NCBI RefSeq assembly: GCF_039555335.1
Contig: NC_092644.1
Coordinates: forward strand, 49,737,281 to 49,801,280
Reading direction: 5' to 3'
Length of the DNA stretch: 64,000 nucleotides
DNA from: Amphiura filiformis
Lineage: Eukaryota; Echinodermata; Ophiuroidea; Amphilepidida; Amphiuridae
Shown here: piece after piece, positions 14,101 to 28,800 of the stretch
How the letters are laid out: every line of letters begins with the position of its first letter
How positions within the stretch are numbered: position 1 is the stretch's first letter
Notes under the pieces: model-generated
Told to the model about the DNA's origin: nothing
The model's database searches: none
Seen by the model: the letters and a program-made list of their open reading frames with translations, nothing else
Made by a program: the position numbers and the translations under genes

Positions 14101-16798
14101 ATACCCATACCTAAATGGCATAGCTATTTTTATATAGTTTGATCAGCTCGTAATCGACGGGCCTTATGACATCGCGGATTAATATCAATGTATTTTATTT
14201 TGAGAATTGTCTTGTGACATCTCGCCAGAAGCATCACAAATTATTAATTGAAGTCGTATACTTTGTCTACTTTATTTAACACGCACGACATAGATCAGCC
14301 AGGGCAACTATATCACATTAAACGTGGGTCTACTTTTCGGCGTAGTTGTAAAAGGCTAACAATTCCCGCCGATTACGAGCTGATCAAAGTATACATGTAT
14401 GTGATTGTGTTATTTAACCATCATATTAAAATGTTATACGAAAATGGAATTTATAGGTTTCGTTTCCACATCAAATGATAATATCTGCCATTGCCATACA
14501 ACAAAGTGGATCGTCTAATATAGAAAAATTTCAACTAAGCTACTTGTTTTACAACTCCGATGATGTAGTCTGGAACATTGTGACTACAAGCGGGATGGAA
14601 GACGTAAGTATGATACCAGTACCTCAAGCCGGTGTAAGTTCCTCTCGTGCCGATGTGAGTTCCTATCAGGGGCGTAGCAAGAACCTCTGGGGCTCATGGA
14701 CAAGGAGCAGTGCGGGGGCGTTTTAAGATATGCTGTATCAGTCCTTATTTCATTTTTGCTTGAACCCTCGGGGCCCTGGACTTCGTCCACCTGTCCACCC
14801 GCTTGCTACACCCCTGCTTATCATGCCGATGTAAGTTCGTCTCATGTCGATATGATTTCATCTTACGCCGATTTGAGCTTCAAAACAATACTGTTCAATG
14901 AAAATTATTAATTTAGACTACAACACTACTTGTTTATTTCGCTTACCGGGAGCGCTTTCGAGGAACTTCCTCGTCATCAGTCGATGTTGTTAGCTCTGAT
15001 GTTTTCTTGGAAACGGCTAGAGACCCCGGCTAGAGACCAACCTGATTGAAATTAGATCCTGTGTGGACAACCTGATCAAACCCAGCGGCACAAGGGGCAG
15101 GAAACTTCCGACTTCGGTGACGTCATCAAGTGTGAAGTCACCTGATCAGGTTGGTCTCTAGCCGTTTCCAAGAAAACATTAGAGCTAACAACAGGACGTT
15201 CCTCGAAAGCGCTCCAGGTAAGCGAAATAAACAAGAAGTGTTGAAGTCTAAATTAATAATTGTCATTGTTATTTCCGGAATTCCACTACGTATGAATCTG
15301 CAATTCTATATAATATTGTTCAATTGCCCCGCATGGCTACAAAGGAACAAATAGCTCTCATAAACAATAATGATCAGCTGAAACTATAAATTAGCTCTCC
15401 TCCATAGAGGGTAGGGCGTGAAGAATGAAAGAAATTAAGAAATAAAGTGACGGGCTGTCAATAACTTAAGGTTACGCATTGCTTTCTTGCCGTGCGGGGC
15501 CATTATATGTATATATTGGAACACTATTAGTTGCAAGTCATCACTATGGGAGTTTCCGGCCTTAGACCTGCCGCAAGCTTGATGCCTTGATGTGTGTTTT
15601 TTGGGGTTTTTGTTTTGTTTTTTGGGTTTTTTTAGTTTCCATATATAATAGCCCCACAGGGCAAGAGAGCAATGCGTAGCCTTAAGTTATCGATCCACAG
15701 CCGTTTGCCCTTTTAATATTTTTTATATTTAAGAAAGTAATGCGTAACCTTAATGTAACGTTGACCAACAGAGAGAGTAAATATACATGTATGAGATGCT
15801 GTCCTCCAGAGGATTGGGTGGTTTAATAACCGCTCCGATATTGGACCGACAGATAAACATAATAAATATTCAAACCAAATTTGAACCTTGAGCAGAAAAC
15901 AACATGTATAGTTTCCAGTCTCCTCGTGCTGGTTTAGACGTGGTTTAGATAATGACATTACATTTATTTAAAATTTATATGAAAAACAGCGGCTTAGTTG
16001 CATATATATATATATATATCATAGTTTAAAATTTATATTGCATTATGATCAAAACATTAAATCTCTTATCTTTCAGATCGCAGCTGTAAGGGGTGGAAGT
16101 TCATGTCCACAAATAACATCCATCGAGCCAAGTATTCAAACCGCTGCTATCAAAATAATACCAATAATAGTAGCGACAAATCGGACAGCTGTAAATGGCA
16201 TACGAATCGAATACTACGGTTGTTTGGACAACGGTAATTCGCCGTAGATGTTGTGATGTAACAGGAATAATTACCATGGCGATGTCCCTACACCATTCGC
16301 GAACTTATTTGAATGTATCATAAAATGTATTACCCTGTACTTGACGTCACGTCATCATAACACATGTTCCTTTGTTATCATTTGATGGTTGCGGTCTGTG
16401 CTGGGCGGGGAATTGAAACAGACCAAGGTATATAATATGTAGACACATGCCAACTATTTCTGTTACATCACTACTTCTACGACAAATTATGCTGTAATGT
16501 CTTTGGAATACAGAAAAATAAAATAGTATATTTGAGTCACATAAGTAAGCTTATAAGAATCAAGGACCATGCGCGTATTGGGGGGGCTTTGGGGCGCCAG
16601 CCCCCGTGGTAAAAAGCAGGGGCGGCCAAAATGAAGGGGCGGCGGCAAAAACAGGGGCGGCAAAAACGACGGGGCGGCAAAAAGATTTAGTAAATGAAAA
16701 AGGGCGGAAAAATTTGATAAAGCATAAAAATGTTTGAAAAAATGGTACTATACATCAAAATGTGCTGCTTTTAGGATAGGGCGCTAGCGCCTGAAACC

Positions 16799-16833
<35 letters not shown>

Positions 16834-19800
16834 CTTCACTTTTCAAACGATCGAAAACAAATTGGGTCAACCTTTTTGGGCTGTTGAGGAAGGGGCGGCA
16901 AAATTGAATTTTCTTCAGCCCCCCCGGGGTTGGGGCGGCCACGGTACGCCACTGAGGATGTGTTGTTGTCTTTAATTCACTTGCAAACACGTAATTATTG
17001 TTACCCAATACGCGTTATTCTTTGACGGATCATTATTTTCGATCGAATGTAAAAAGATTAAATGATAATTATTATAAACTAATATTTCAAAGAAAAGCCA
17101 AGCAGAATGTAAACAATTAAGTTATCTTTAAAATAAAAGAACAATTCTAAAATAAATAAAATTAAGTTAAAGTAAAAACAATATATTGATTATAATCTTG
17201 TTGCTGCAGAATGTAGCTATAAAGCAAAAAATGGAAGTTACACGATGAGAAATTCCAGCCACTATGGCCCACAAAACACCATCGCTTCATCCAGCATGGA
17301 AATATGGCACCCGCCCTACAATGCAACCGGATGGCTTCCCCATCCTGAAGATTTCCAACCATGGCTGCAAATTGAGTACTTGCTTGGAGAATTTCAAGTT
17401 GGCGCTATTGTCACACAGGGGTGCGGGAATGTTGACTATTGGGTCACCAAGTATAACGTATCATATGAATCGAAACTTCACAATTATCTTGCTGATGATA
17501 CAAAAGATATGCAGGTATTAAGTGCTGATTTTTTAAAATATTTAGTTGATAGAAAGGCAGTTTGCTAAACATATCATACAGGAAACAAGCAATCTGGTCA
17601 ATTAATCAAAAATCATCACGTATTTATTTTAAAGGAATATTTCGTGATCCTTCATCCTCTTTTTATGACATTTTTCTCTAAATAACCACGAAAAAATCTT
17701 ATTCCCAAAATTTCAGTTGATTCCGATTTTGCGTTTGCGAGTTATGCATGATTATGTGTATTACATTGCTCCATATGCCACTGTTGTAACTTCGTTGTGG
17801 TATACCAGAACAAAACTCAAATTTGGTGTTATTTTTGCTAAACGAATTAATCTGCAGGAAATTTTTGTACATAAAAATTATGTAGCAGGAGGTTTCCAGT
17901 GATATAAAAATCTAAACTTTTTTTGAGAAAAGTGGGGGGATGAGGCTGTGGATCACGCAATGCCCGTTTAAGTACAAGCAACAGGAAATTAGATGTAAAG
18001 ATTGCCAAAGTTGATAATCAAGTATGGTAGCTATATCAGAGATGTTTGAGGTGGAAATCTGTATTGAAACCTTATTTGATGTGTGTAAATATGCAATATT
18101 CATGACTTATTTCCTTCGTTTTGTCGACAGTGTTAGATTTTGGTACGCAATTAGAATTCCGTTTTTTTTCCATTTTGTGCAATAATTAAAAGGTATTTAC
18201 GGAGAACTTTGACCGCACCACGAGAGTTTGGAACTATCCTAAAGCGAACCTGGTGGTATCAATCCTTCGTATTACGCCAATCGATTGGCACATTATGCCA
18301 TGTATGAGATTAGAAATACTCGGTTGTTATATAACCGGTAAGACTATCCTTGTTTTGTAATCATCGCCAATTGTACATTATCAAATTTCATTTGAGTTTT
18401 CACCACCACCGGGGGAAATTTCCCCTGTGACCCAGTATTCAATTTTGGTAGTACCTGTGAATTCTGAGGAGGTAGCCTTCCTCTGCAGAGTGTCCTGTCC
18501 ATACAGTGTTGCAGTTATGTTTGAAGGAACAAGCTTACAAATGAGATCAAATTCATTCCCGTGTGACAAGTAGCATACCTTGTTCTACGAACTTTTTGAC
18601 CGCCCCTCGTATGTCAGGGAGGTAAATAAGGATAATTTACTGGGTGGGCAATTTAATTTATTTTTGCCCTCAAATTAGGGAAAATAATTTACTGGGTGGG
18701 CAGCGATAATTAATTTCATAAAGGCCTTTGGATTTTCGGAAATGTAGACCTGGTTTTGCGTGGAAGTTGGCTTTGATGTAAAAAGTGGACTTTACCCTCC
18801 CCATAAGGCCAAGAAAAAAAATGTTTCCTTGCCCTCAAATAAATTTTAACAATTGGGTCGGTCGGTCGGTCGGTCGGGATATCTTCTTTTTTTTTTTTAT
18901 TACTAGCAAACTCTACTGTTTGTATTAATCAAGGCTCAAAATTTGAAAAATCAGACAATTTTTATGTCAAAATGAATCAACTAACATTACAAAACAACTA
19001 AAATGTTGAACACAAGCTCTAAAATACATTTTTTTACATCTTCAGAATGCAAACATTTGAAAAGAAAAAAAAACTTTTTCAGGAATTTCCAAAAATAGGG
19101 TTGGTATTCTTTTGTACAGTAAATAGAAAAAAAAAGCTTTTTTCTGATTTCCAAAATTAGGGTCGGTCGGTTGAGGGCAAGCAAACATCTTCTTTTTTTT
19201 TTTTTTGGCCTAATGCATCTTATTAGCATATGTTGCAACATTCAAGAAAAATTGTATATCATATTATATTTCACTTTGGACATTTAAAAATTTTCACTCA
19301 CCATTACACCTAGGCAGGAAAATGGGAAGGGTAATGTTTTTATTTGGTATTACAGTGAAGTAATATTTTGACTTTTACTCTTTTGACTTTTGACTTTAAC
19401 TTCTTGTCACAGACACACGTCACTCACAGATTAAAGAAATATAAATTTCTGTTTGGACGAGTAGCATTTTCTAAAATGTATTGAAATTAATTGATAAGAA
19501 ATTATATAAAAATTTGTTAAAACTTGAACAAAACTATATTTCTAAAATTTATAAAAAAAGTTATTACCAAACCAGTAGATGGCCAGGTATTTACTAGTAA
19601 TTTCAACATGTTCAATGTTTTTAAGTATTTCCCAGTAATTTCTGGTATCAGAGATGCCACATTTCTTTCTCATGCCTGAATTTCTTCTTTTATTAATTCA
19701 AAATGTCCACACTTTTAATTATCTACAGCCTATTTTTGTGACTTTTTATCCAAATTTTCACAAAGTCTAGGGTTTTTGGAGTGCCCAAAGTTGCATCTTT

Positions 19801-22800
19801 GCGGATGAATGAATGAATGAATGATATATTGGTATTACCCGGTATTTTCCACCCACTGCGGTAAATGATGTTACGAGTCGTACTTGACTCAAGGCCAAAA
19901 TCACCTTTTACCCGAACTCACACGAATGCACAACACAAATACACTGTTTGGTTAAGCTAACAAAATCTAAGTCTTTAATTGAAAGCACGTTATGATTGGT
20001 ATAATATATGACAACAAATGCACATACACAATAATCAAATAAAATCACTCTTTATCTATTTAGTACTTAGCCAGCATTCTTCTTCTTGGTGATCATAAAG
20101 TTCTTGCAATGTTCTGGACGACTGATGTAATATATCCTTATTCACTTGTCCTGCGAAAATCAGCGAAGTCCATTATACACTTGCATTTATAAATCCTTGC
20201 GTATAAAATCCTCATACGAAAATGGTCCAAACACGTTTATAACTCCTTGCACAGTTCTCCTATACAAAACTCCTTGCGCCGTTCTCCAATACTAAACTCC
20301 TTGTGCAGTTCTCCAAACTTGGTGCCATTTCCACCTTTCACACAATATCTTCAGGAAGCAGGACTGCGATGCAGTTGTCCCCACTTATTTTGACAGTTGC
20401 GTTGAATCAAAACACCAGACTTCAGCAAGTCGACAGAAGAATATATTTTCCTTTCTTGGAAGAAGTACGTTAGATCTTCTCCGAGTCCGACAACACTGGC
20501 AAATAGTAGTACTTTGCCTACATAAAATATTTCTGGTGTGCAATTTCCTTTCTTTGAAGGAATTGGACTGTGAGCATATTAGCTAGCTAGCCCAGATCAA
20601 CACTATAAACTGTGAAGAAATACGTTTACCTTTTCTTATATACCAAGCAGTTGGAAATCCCCAATATTAATAGCCAAATGTGATTGTGGGAATTCCCAAG
20701 CCTTAATTATAACATTACATCACTTCCTGAGGGGAAATCCCATTACATCACTTCCTGAGGGGAATCCATCTATGATGTCATCTTCACTTTACAACCTCAG
20801 GGGGTTTCCAAATATTCCATATTAGATATGATTCAACTTGTTTTGCTCAATTTGAGAGGGGAATTCCCCCAAAATGTCATCACTCATGTAACTTTGTAAA
20901 CAAAGACAAATCATCAAATCAAATTACTCAGGGCACATCATCACAATGAATCTACCGTGGAATTTGGCAATATATGGACAGGGTTCAATTTTTATAATTC
21001 TTAATTCTTATAACATAGGCCCCAATGTTGCACAAAATTAATAATAATAAAGATGGATGTAGAATCACAGTCAAAAAGTGTAAAAAGATGATAATGTAAA
21101 ATAACATTTAAAATTTAGATTGATTTCAGTAAATTTTCATAATGCTATTACCTATTTGTGCATGCTCAAAGACTTGAAATGAATGTACGGTATATCTGGA
21201 TCTAAGTTTCAAATAATTATAATGTTCCAACACACCTTATTCAAGAATATTCAAATTTATGGGCTCATAAGCCTGAATCTTTTCAGGTTTTGTGTGGAAA
21301 TTGCTCAAAATTATTTTTGGCTTCTTATATATACCATGTTGTACTGTGTGATAATTATTCCTACATGTACTCCGAAGTTGTAAACATGGTAAATAAATAA
21401 ATTGGCAAATGTTAAGAAAAGATACATCACTTTCATTATTCAACAACACTTTCAAAATGCAAGTTGATTTCAAGATATACACGTTGGTACTAGTTTTATG
21501 ATAATTATTATGGTGCCCAATTTGTTGTGGGCAAAATAATTTACTGGGTGGGCACTTTTTGGCAATGGGCAAGTTGAATTTACTGGGTGGGCAAAATAAT
21601 TTACTGGGTGGGCATTTGCCCACCCAGTTAACATGTTATTTACCTCCCTGTCGTATGTAGTATAAGTAAAATCTATATAATAATACGCTAGTATTCTCTG
21701 TCTGTCTGTCTGTGACTGCTAATGTGAGGCCACCGTAGGTCATACGGGGCTCAAACTTGGTGGGTGGGTGCAGCTTGGTATGAAGAAGAACGAGTTTATA
21801 TTTTAAGGTCAAAGGTCAAGGACAGGGTCAAGTTCAATTGAAGTCTAATTTCAAATACTTTAAATGGCAAATCTAGCCATGCCATTGTGTTGACCTTGGA
21901 CTATCAAACAAAAGTTTCCACAGTGACCTTTTCGTCAGACCTACGGTTAAGAGGTCATAGGTCAAAAAACAAAGATTTCAAATTGCTCATGGAGCTCAAA
22001 CTTGGTCGGTGGGTGTAACTTTGGCCAAGGAAGCCCAGGTTTGATATCTGCAAAAGCCAATAACTATGACAGCCGAGAACCGCGAAATACGGGTAACCGC
22101 CTAGTAGAAGTATATTACGTTAAGCATTTTGCTAATTTTAATCTACATAATTAATTAGAGGCTATTAGAGTTAATTTTATTTTGTCAAGAAATCAACCCT
22201 AATTAATTATGCACCTTATAATTAGCAAAATGCTAAACACAATAAACTTCTATTGTACTTGTATTACACATGTATCCAGTCTCAGATAGATAGGCCCCGC
22301 AGGGCAAGAAAGCAAGAGTAACCTTAATATAACATTGATCAACAGTAACCTTAATGTAACATTTTCTTTGTTAGCTGAAAGACAATATAATATTATTGCT
22401 CAAAGACAATATTATAGGTTACGCCTCAGACTTATTGAGAAACAATGTTGCTCCAAAACAATAGCAAACAAGATTTCAACTTTATTGCTGATTTCTTATC
22501 TTGGTGTAAGGGTCGTGAGCAAATTCTTACTGGCCATTATGAGACCCTCGTCGGGCAATAATGAACTTATAAAGTAGCTTGCATGGTCTTAATCATAAAG
22601 GATTTAAAAAGTGCGCCTTTTTTTTTTATTTCACCAGATTCTCCGACATGTGGGATATATAATCCAGCTAATACGTATGCACGGACGTGTACAATTCCGG
22701 AGGCTATAATACAATCTCCTAATTTTCCACTTGAAGTTCCCAAATACACAACCTGGAAATGGGACATTACTGTAGCTTCTGATGAGCATATAATGCTGAC

Positions 22801-25800
22801 ATTTATTACTTTTGATATTCCTGGTCGAGATGGTGGGCAGTGCCATGATAATTATTTGAAATTACATGTATACGGCTTTTCTAATGAGGACGATGTCCTT
22901 GTATGCAATGAAAATATACAGCAGCATGAGAAAGGCATCAGCAGTAATTTTAATAGGATGGGCATTGAGTTTCAAGTCGGTGGTCAAAATCAGTTCCGAG
23001 GGTTCAGTGCTCAATATACAGCAGCCAAATTTTATACCGAAGTAGGAAGAGAAGAAAATTTGAATAGTATGAATATTTTCATAATAGCATCGTACCTTTT
23101 CTCTCTAAGAGTATTTGAAGATATAAAAATGATAGAATCATCATCATCATCATCATCAACAACATCATTAACATCATCATCATCATTATCATCATCGTCG
23201 CCATCATTGTCGGCTTCATCGTTATTGTCATCATCATTATCTTCACCATCATCACCATCATCATCATAATCATAATCATATCATCATCATCATTATCGTC
23301 AGGGCCATTCAGCTCCATTCCACGGTTTTTGGACAGAGGTAGATAACTCGAGTAGCTATCTCTCGTACATCAAGCAAGTCAAAAGATATGACATTGTGTG
23401 ACTGACTTCATGCACAAGAGAGAGAACACACACACAGTGTCGGTTACTGATTACTCGCATTACCTATCGTTGTCCCTAGACTCCCTAAACCGTGGAATGG
23501 AGAGTCATCATTTATCATCATCATCATCAACATTATCACCAACTATATACATTTTTCTTCATATTACTAATTTATAAAGGTCAATGTGAAGTTGATTGGA
23601 TACTATTTCGATCATTCTGCTACCAATTTGTGAAGGGATCGCCCCTAACTTGGACTGAAGCACAAAGATTATGCACTCTAAGTGATGCAAATCTAGTCAG
23701 CATACGCGATCAAGAAGATAGTGATTTTATCCACCAACTACTTATCAAGGAGCGCGCTGAGGAATGGTCATTCTCATATATTGGTAAGTGATGTATAAAA
23801 TTTAAAACTTTGCCCAACTCATTGATTACAAAATGTTTACTAAATTTCCCACCGTGAACCCAATACTTCCCAAATTACGGCCATGTTGGTACGTTTGTGT
23901 TGGTTAAAATTAGAACCTGTTTTTGAACAGTGTCAAACTTCAGTTTTCCTCAGAGGAATAATGTGTTTACTCAATGATTTTATACCACAGCAGGTAAGGT
24001 AAAGCCGTAATGTACAACGTTATAATATAGGCTATGTATATATTTTTCAAGCCTGATTTTTGCTATAATTTTTCCACATGATCCAACTTGCACCAAAATG
24101 GAATCAGTTGTGTTTATAAGTCATATAGAGCAATGTCGACATTAAGTCATATAAAAAGCGCAGTGAATTATAGTGCGCTACGCACAGACACAACGCCTAG
24201 ACGTTGATCCACAAGCCTCAGCACACTTTACAGGTTGTCGCTGACCCCTACGGCCCCAAATCATTCCACAAACCATTAAACAACAATTCAGGGACTTTGC
24301 TGCTTCAAGAGCGCACACCCTAGACATTCCACAAATAACCATCGCAACCAGGATCAGCCCCCGAGTTTCGTACGGGTTACAACGAGACAAATTAGCAGTA
24401 AGTTGCTTGTCCAGGGGAATTCTAACTCAATTTTTCCACGAGAGCGTACTAGGCACCGCCAGGGTTCGAACCCGCAACCTCTCGCACCATAGTCGAACGC
24501 CTTATCGATTGAGCTAACTTGACTGCTACATAGAGCTCAACGTTAAACGGCAAAATAGCCAGTGGGGTTTCTTTCACTTTACCTCGTTATTTCGGCTCAG
24601 CATTTTAGGTAGAAAGGAACATAATTAAAATTGGATAGATATCATACATTATGGCTAAAACTCCATCGGGTTTGCCACGCAATTATTCTAAATTACTTAA
24701 TTGTTAAATGAATGTGGACAAAAACCTTTTTTCAACAGATTCCTACATAATGCACTGGCATATTGTACAATAATATTATCTTGTTATCTTTTTTCCCTCT
24801 TTTTCCCTTACTTTACATAGGTCTGTATTTTAATGGGTCAACGAGGGTTCGACGTTGGTCGGATGGTAGACCATTGAGCTTTACGGATTGGTCAATCAGG
24901 TATGTTATTAGCAATGTCAAGCAGAACAATTTTGTCACATATGTCTGGGGAATTCTACAACTTTTGAAATCCGACCCTTTACCATTGAAAGGCTTGTAAC
25001 CTTCTTCAACAAGATCGCAGAGCAACAAATGACCCAGCAAAACGTTTTAAAAACGTTTTAAATAAGTTATATTTTGGCTTTTGGTTTAGGTAAAAACGTT
25101 TTAATAACATTAAAATGTCGGGTTATATAAAGGTCATGATAACGTTTTAAAACGTTTTCTATGAAAACACACTACAACAATATTTTTAAATGTTTTCAAA
25201 AAATGTTATTGTAAACTACTTTTTACAAACATTTTTGCCAAATATTGTGTCAATACTTAAATAACATTATGTTAAAATGTTTGAACCCAGCAAACACAGA
25301 AATGTTCTTAAAATGTTTTTTTCAAAACATTTTCATAACATTTAAATGTCGGGTTATATTAAGGTCATGAAAACGTTTTTAAAACGTTATTGAAAATATT
25401 TTGGGCAAACGTTTTTCGCAAAATATTTTTCAACTCCCAAAATAACATTCTGTTTAGAATGTTTTGTATCAAGTTTTCAAGAATGTTTTTGGAATGTTAT
25501 TAAAACGTTTTTATACCCTTTATATAACCCGACATTTAAACGTTTTCTGTAAAACATTTTTTGTTTGCTGAGCAGTAGATTATCAAAAATGTTTTTTAAG
25601 GTTATGAAAACGTTTTATACTCTTAATATACCCTTTATATAACCCGACATTTAAACGTTTTCTGACAACCTTTTATAACCTTTTGCGAATGATGTCGAAA
25701 ACGTTTTGTGTTTGCTGGGGAGGTGTCAAAATTCAAGTTTTCAAGTGCAACGATCAACTGGACTTTCTATTTAGACGTTTCACATCCTATCCTGGATGCT

Positions 25801-28800
25801 TCCTCAAGCCGTCTGTTTTTTCGACGGCGATTGGTCAGTGACCCGTAACGGGGTCAAAGAACTGAGACGTCGCGGGATCCTTTGGATAGCAGAACTGTTA
25901 GGTCCCCTCCGAGTTGTGGCGCACGGGTCACTGACCAATCGCCGCCGAAAAATCAGACGGCTGGAGGAAGCATCCAGGATAGGATGTCAAACATATATGT
26001 GATGCGATGAAGCAAAATCAGTCGGAACTCGGAAATATTGATTTTGAGATATAGCCAAACAAAGTAAACATTTCGTTTTGTTTCCCTTTTGTTTTGGAAA
26101 CTCTTTAATTGGTCATATCTTTGGAACTGGTTGTTTAATTTCGATGGGGTTTTCTGCAACATGCAGTTTTGTAAATGCTATTTACTATCCTATAAGAAAC
26201 AAACTGAAACTTTAATATTTCCGAGTTCCGACTGATTTTGCTTGATCGCATCACATATACGTATACGAGCGTATATATGTAATAGTGTTTTGTCTTTGTT
26301 TATATTTTTAGGCCGCCTCAACCCGATGATAGTCATACAAGCAGTTGTTCAGCTGTACGTTTTGAATCCATCTATTCAACACAAATGTGGCATGATATAC
26401 CTTGTGCGCTTAATACATTCAACCAGTTCATATGTATGAAACCCGTAGAATTAAGAAAAAGTAGGATTTTAAAGCTAATTTACAAACGTTTTGAACCGTA
26501 TATAGTAAATCACAATAATTTGAGTTAAAAGAAGACATACAGGGTTTCCAAAAACAGAACCCTTATTGTGCCTATTTCAGAAAGGTGGATCACATACAGT
26601 AAGCCAAAGAATTAAGGTACCAGTTGTGTTCACCCCTATCCTAAACAAAGACAAATGTGTCATAATTAACACAAGCAGCCAATACCTGTACTCTTTAGCT
26701 CTGATTTAAGACCTTATTTGATGAAATTGCTTGAGCATTAAAGAAACGGGATCTAAAACCTAATGAAGAAACGAAATCAGAAGTTGCACTTTTGTGTTCT
26801 AATTTATGAAAGCACGACGCTGGTATTAACGTGCTAATCAATGGAAGCACGGCTGTAGTTCTCTTGTTCGCGAACGTTTTGTGTAGGGCATGCAATGGAG
26901 GAAACTGCAACTTTTGGCTTGGATCGTAGTGTCTTTATTTTTTGCACAATTTCAACGATTCGAGCTAAAAGATGCTGCTATTGGCTGCTGATTCCAATTA
27001 TGACATATCTGTCTTTGTTGAGGATATACAGGGGTGCACATAACTGGTACCTTAATTCTTTGGCTAACTGTATATTTTGGTATGTCAAGCAACCTTTAAT
27101 AAACCGAAAAATATTTCAATCGGATCACAACTTTTGAAGATATGCACTTTTTAACAAATTACCAGTTTTTTACGTACCATGCATGAATATCAACCATTCC
27201 TCAATGCTAACTTTATAAAATAAGAACTTTATTTAGGGAATGGGCTTTACCGGTGTGCTTATTGGCTATGGATTTGGTTAAGTGTCAATAATTTTTGGGC
27301 AAAGCGGATGTGAGATGGGACATCTTTTGCTATACTCGCAATTACTTATTTTTTTCTTGCTGATTTATGCCTTTTTTACTTTGGTATTTCTTGCTTTCTT
27401 TTTATTTACAAAAAGTCATTTCTCTTTTTGGGATAAAAGAGAAAAGGGCTGTTTGGTTTGTCTTTGGTTCTTCTGAAGTGAGTTTACTGTGCTGCTCTGC
27501 CCTCTACCTGGTTACCTCCTTGACGAATACATGTTTCAGCCCTGGTCTTCATTGCTTCAATTGCGTTGCGTACCATACTTGTGCGCCGGATACTTGTGAA
27601 TGCATAATGCGTTCCGAAGCCTTATTTTATTATCTTTCCATGTCATTAACCGTTTGTTTCATTTTAATCTTTGATTTAGCCAAACCTCATCCGTGGACAG
27701 AGTGAAAACGGGTACATTTCTTAAAAAGGGCAAGTTGTGATCCGATTGAAAGAATTGTTTTGGTCTATTAAAGCTAACGGTTGACAGTTTCCTTACATAC
27801 CAAAATACATTTTTGTTTTTTTGTTTTTATGACACCCAGTAAAAAATAATGCAAACATAATATATTTATACTTATTCAATTAAAATAACCATTGTTGTTG
27901 TTTTTTCAGACAACGTATCCAGTCATGATTCTGAAATACTATCGCTTCAGTCAGGTAATACTATATTGACATGCTACCTACATCCATATCTATCAATCTA
28001 CCAAAATTCATTCATTTACTTACCTATATGACCCAAGTTGTGGAATGAGCTACCTGAAAATGTTGTCTCTTGTTCAGGGGGTGGCACTAAATTCACGGTT
28101 TTTGTATTAGCCACGCAAACCTATGGCGAATTTTGTTGGCTTGTTCTCAACATGACACAGTGAGGCAAGGTATCGATCGGTTATGAATAATTCACATCAA
28201 CTGTTACTCGGCCCATGTGATTGAGGCCACCACATAAAGGTGTCGTAAAAAAAGGTTCAGCGAATCGTAGGGAGAGTGGAGTAATCCTCGAACACATTTT
28301 CATTTAAGTCTATAGACTTAAATATATTACTACACATTAAAACAAGGTAGTACTAAAATAACATTTCCATTGTAATAATAAACCGTCTTGTTCAGGCCGT
28401 TTATTCAAAATCTCCGATTTTTTTACCAAACTACAGCACCTAAAGTTTACTTAAAGCCATATTATAACATTCGCTGAGGAGAACGCCCTCAAAAAAATTT
28501 TTAATTCAGGTTTTTACACGATTGTAATGTACTTTAGTAAACAAAGATTCTCTGCAAAAATCAAGACTTTAGGTGCTGTAGTTTTGTCAAAATCCGAGAT
28601 TTTGAATAAACCGCCTGAATCAGCGTTTTATTATTACGATTGAAATATTAGTCGAACGCGTATGCGATGTCAACACAGTACTACGTACACGGCGTGCGGG
28701 ACACACACACACACGCCAGAGGGTCGTAACATATTACAACCGGCGTGACTAGTTGTAAATTCAGATTTTCTTTGCTTTACCTCACTTGTTCGGCTCAAAA

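Noticed and set aside
21237-21623. Minus-strand 128-residue frame with CPPSKLFCP repeats
   Set aside because: The peptide repeats are simply the subterminal ACTGGGTGGGCA units of the hAT-like element.
23067-23269. Polyserine extension of CUB3
   Set aside because: It is the (TCA)n microsatellite read through a missing splice; the phase-consistent donor is at 23067.
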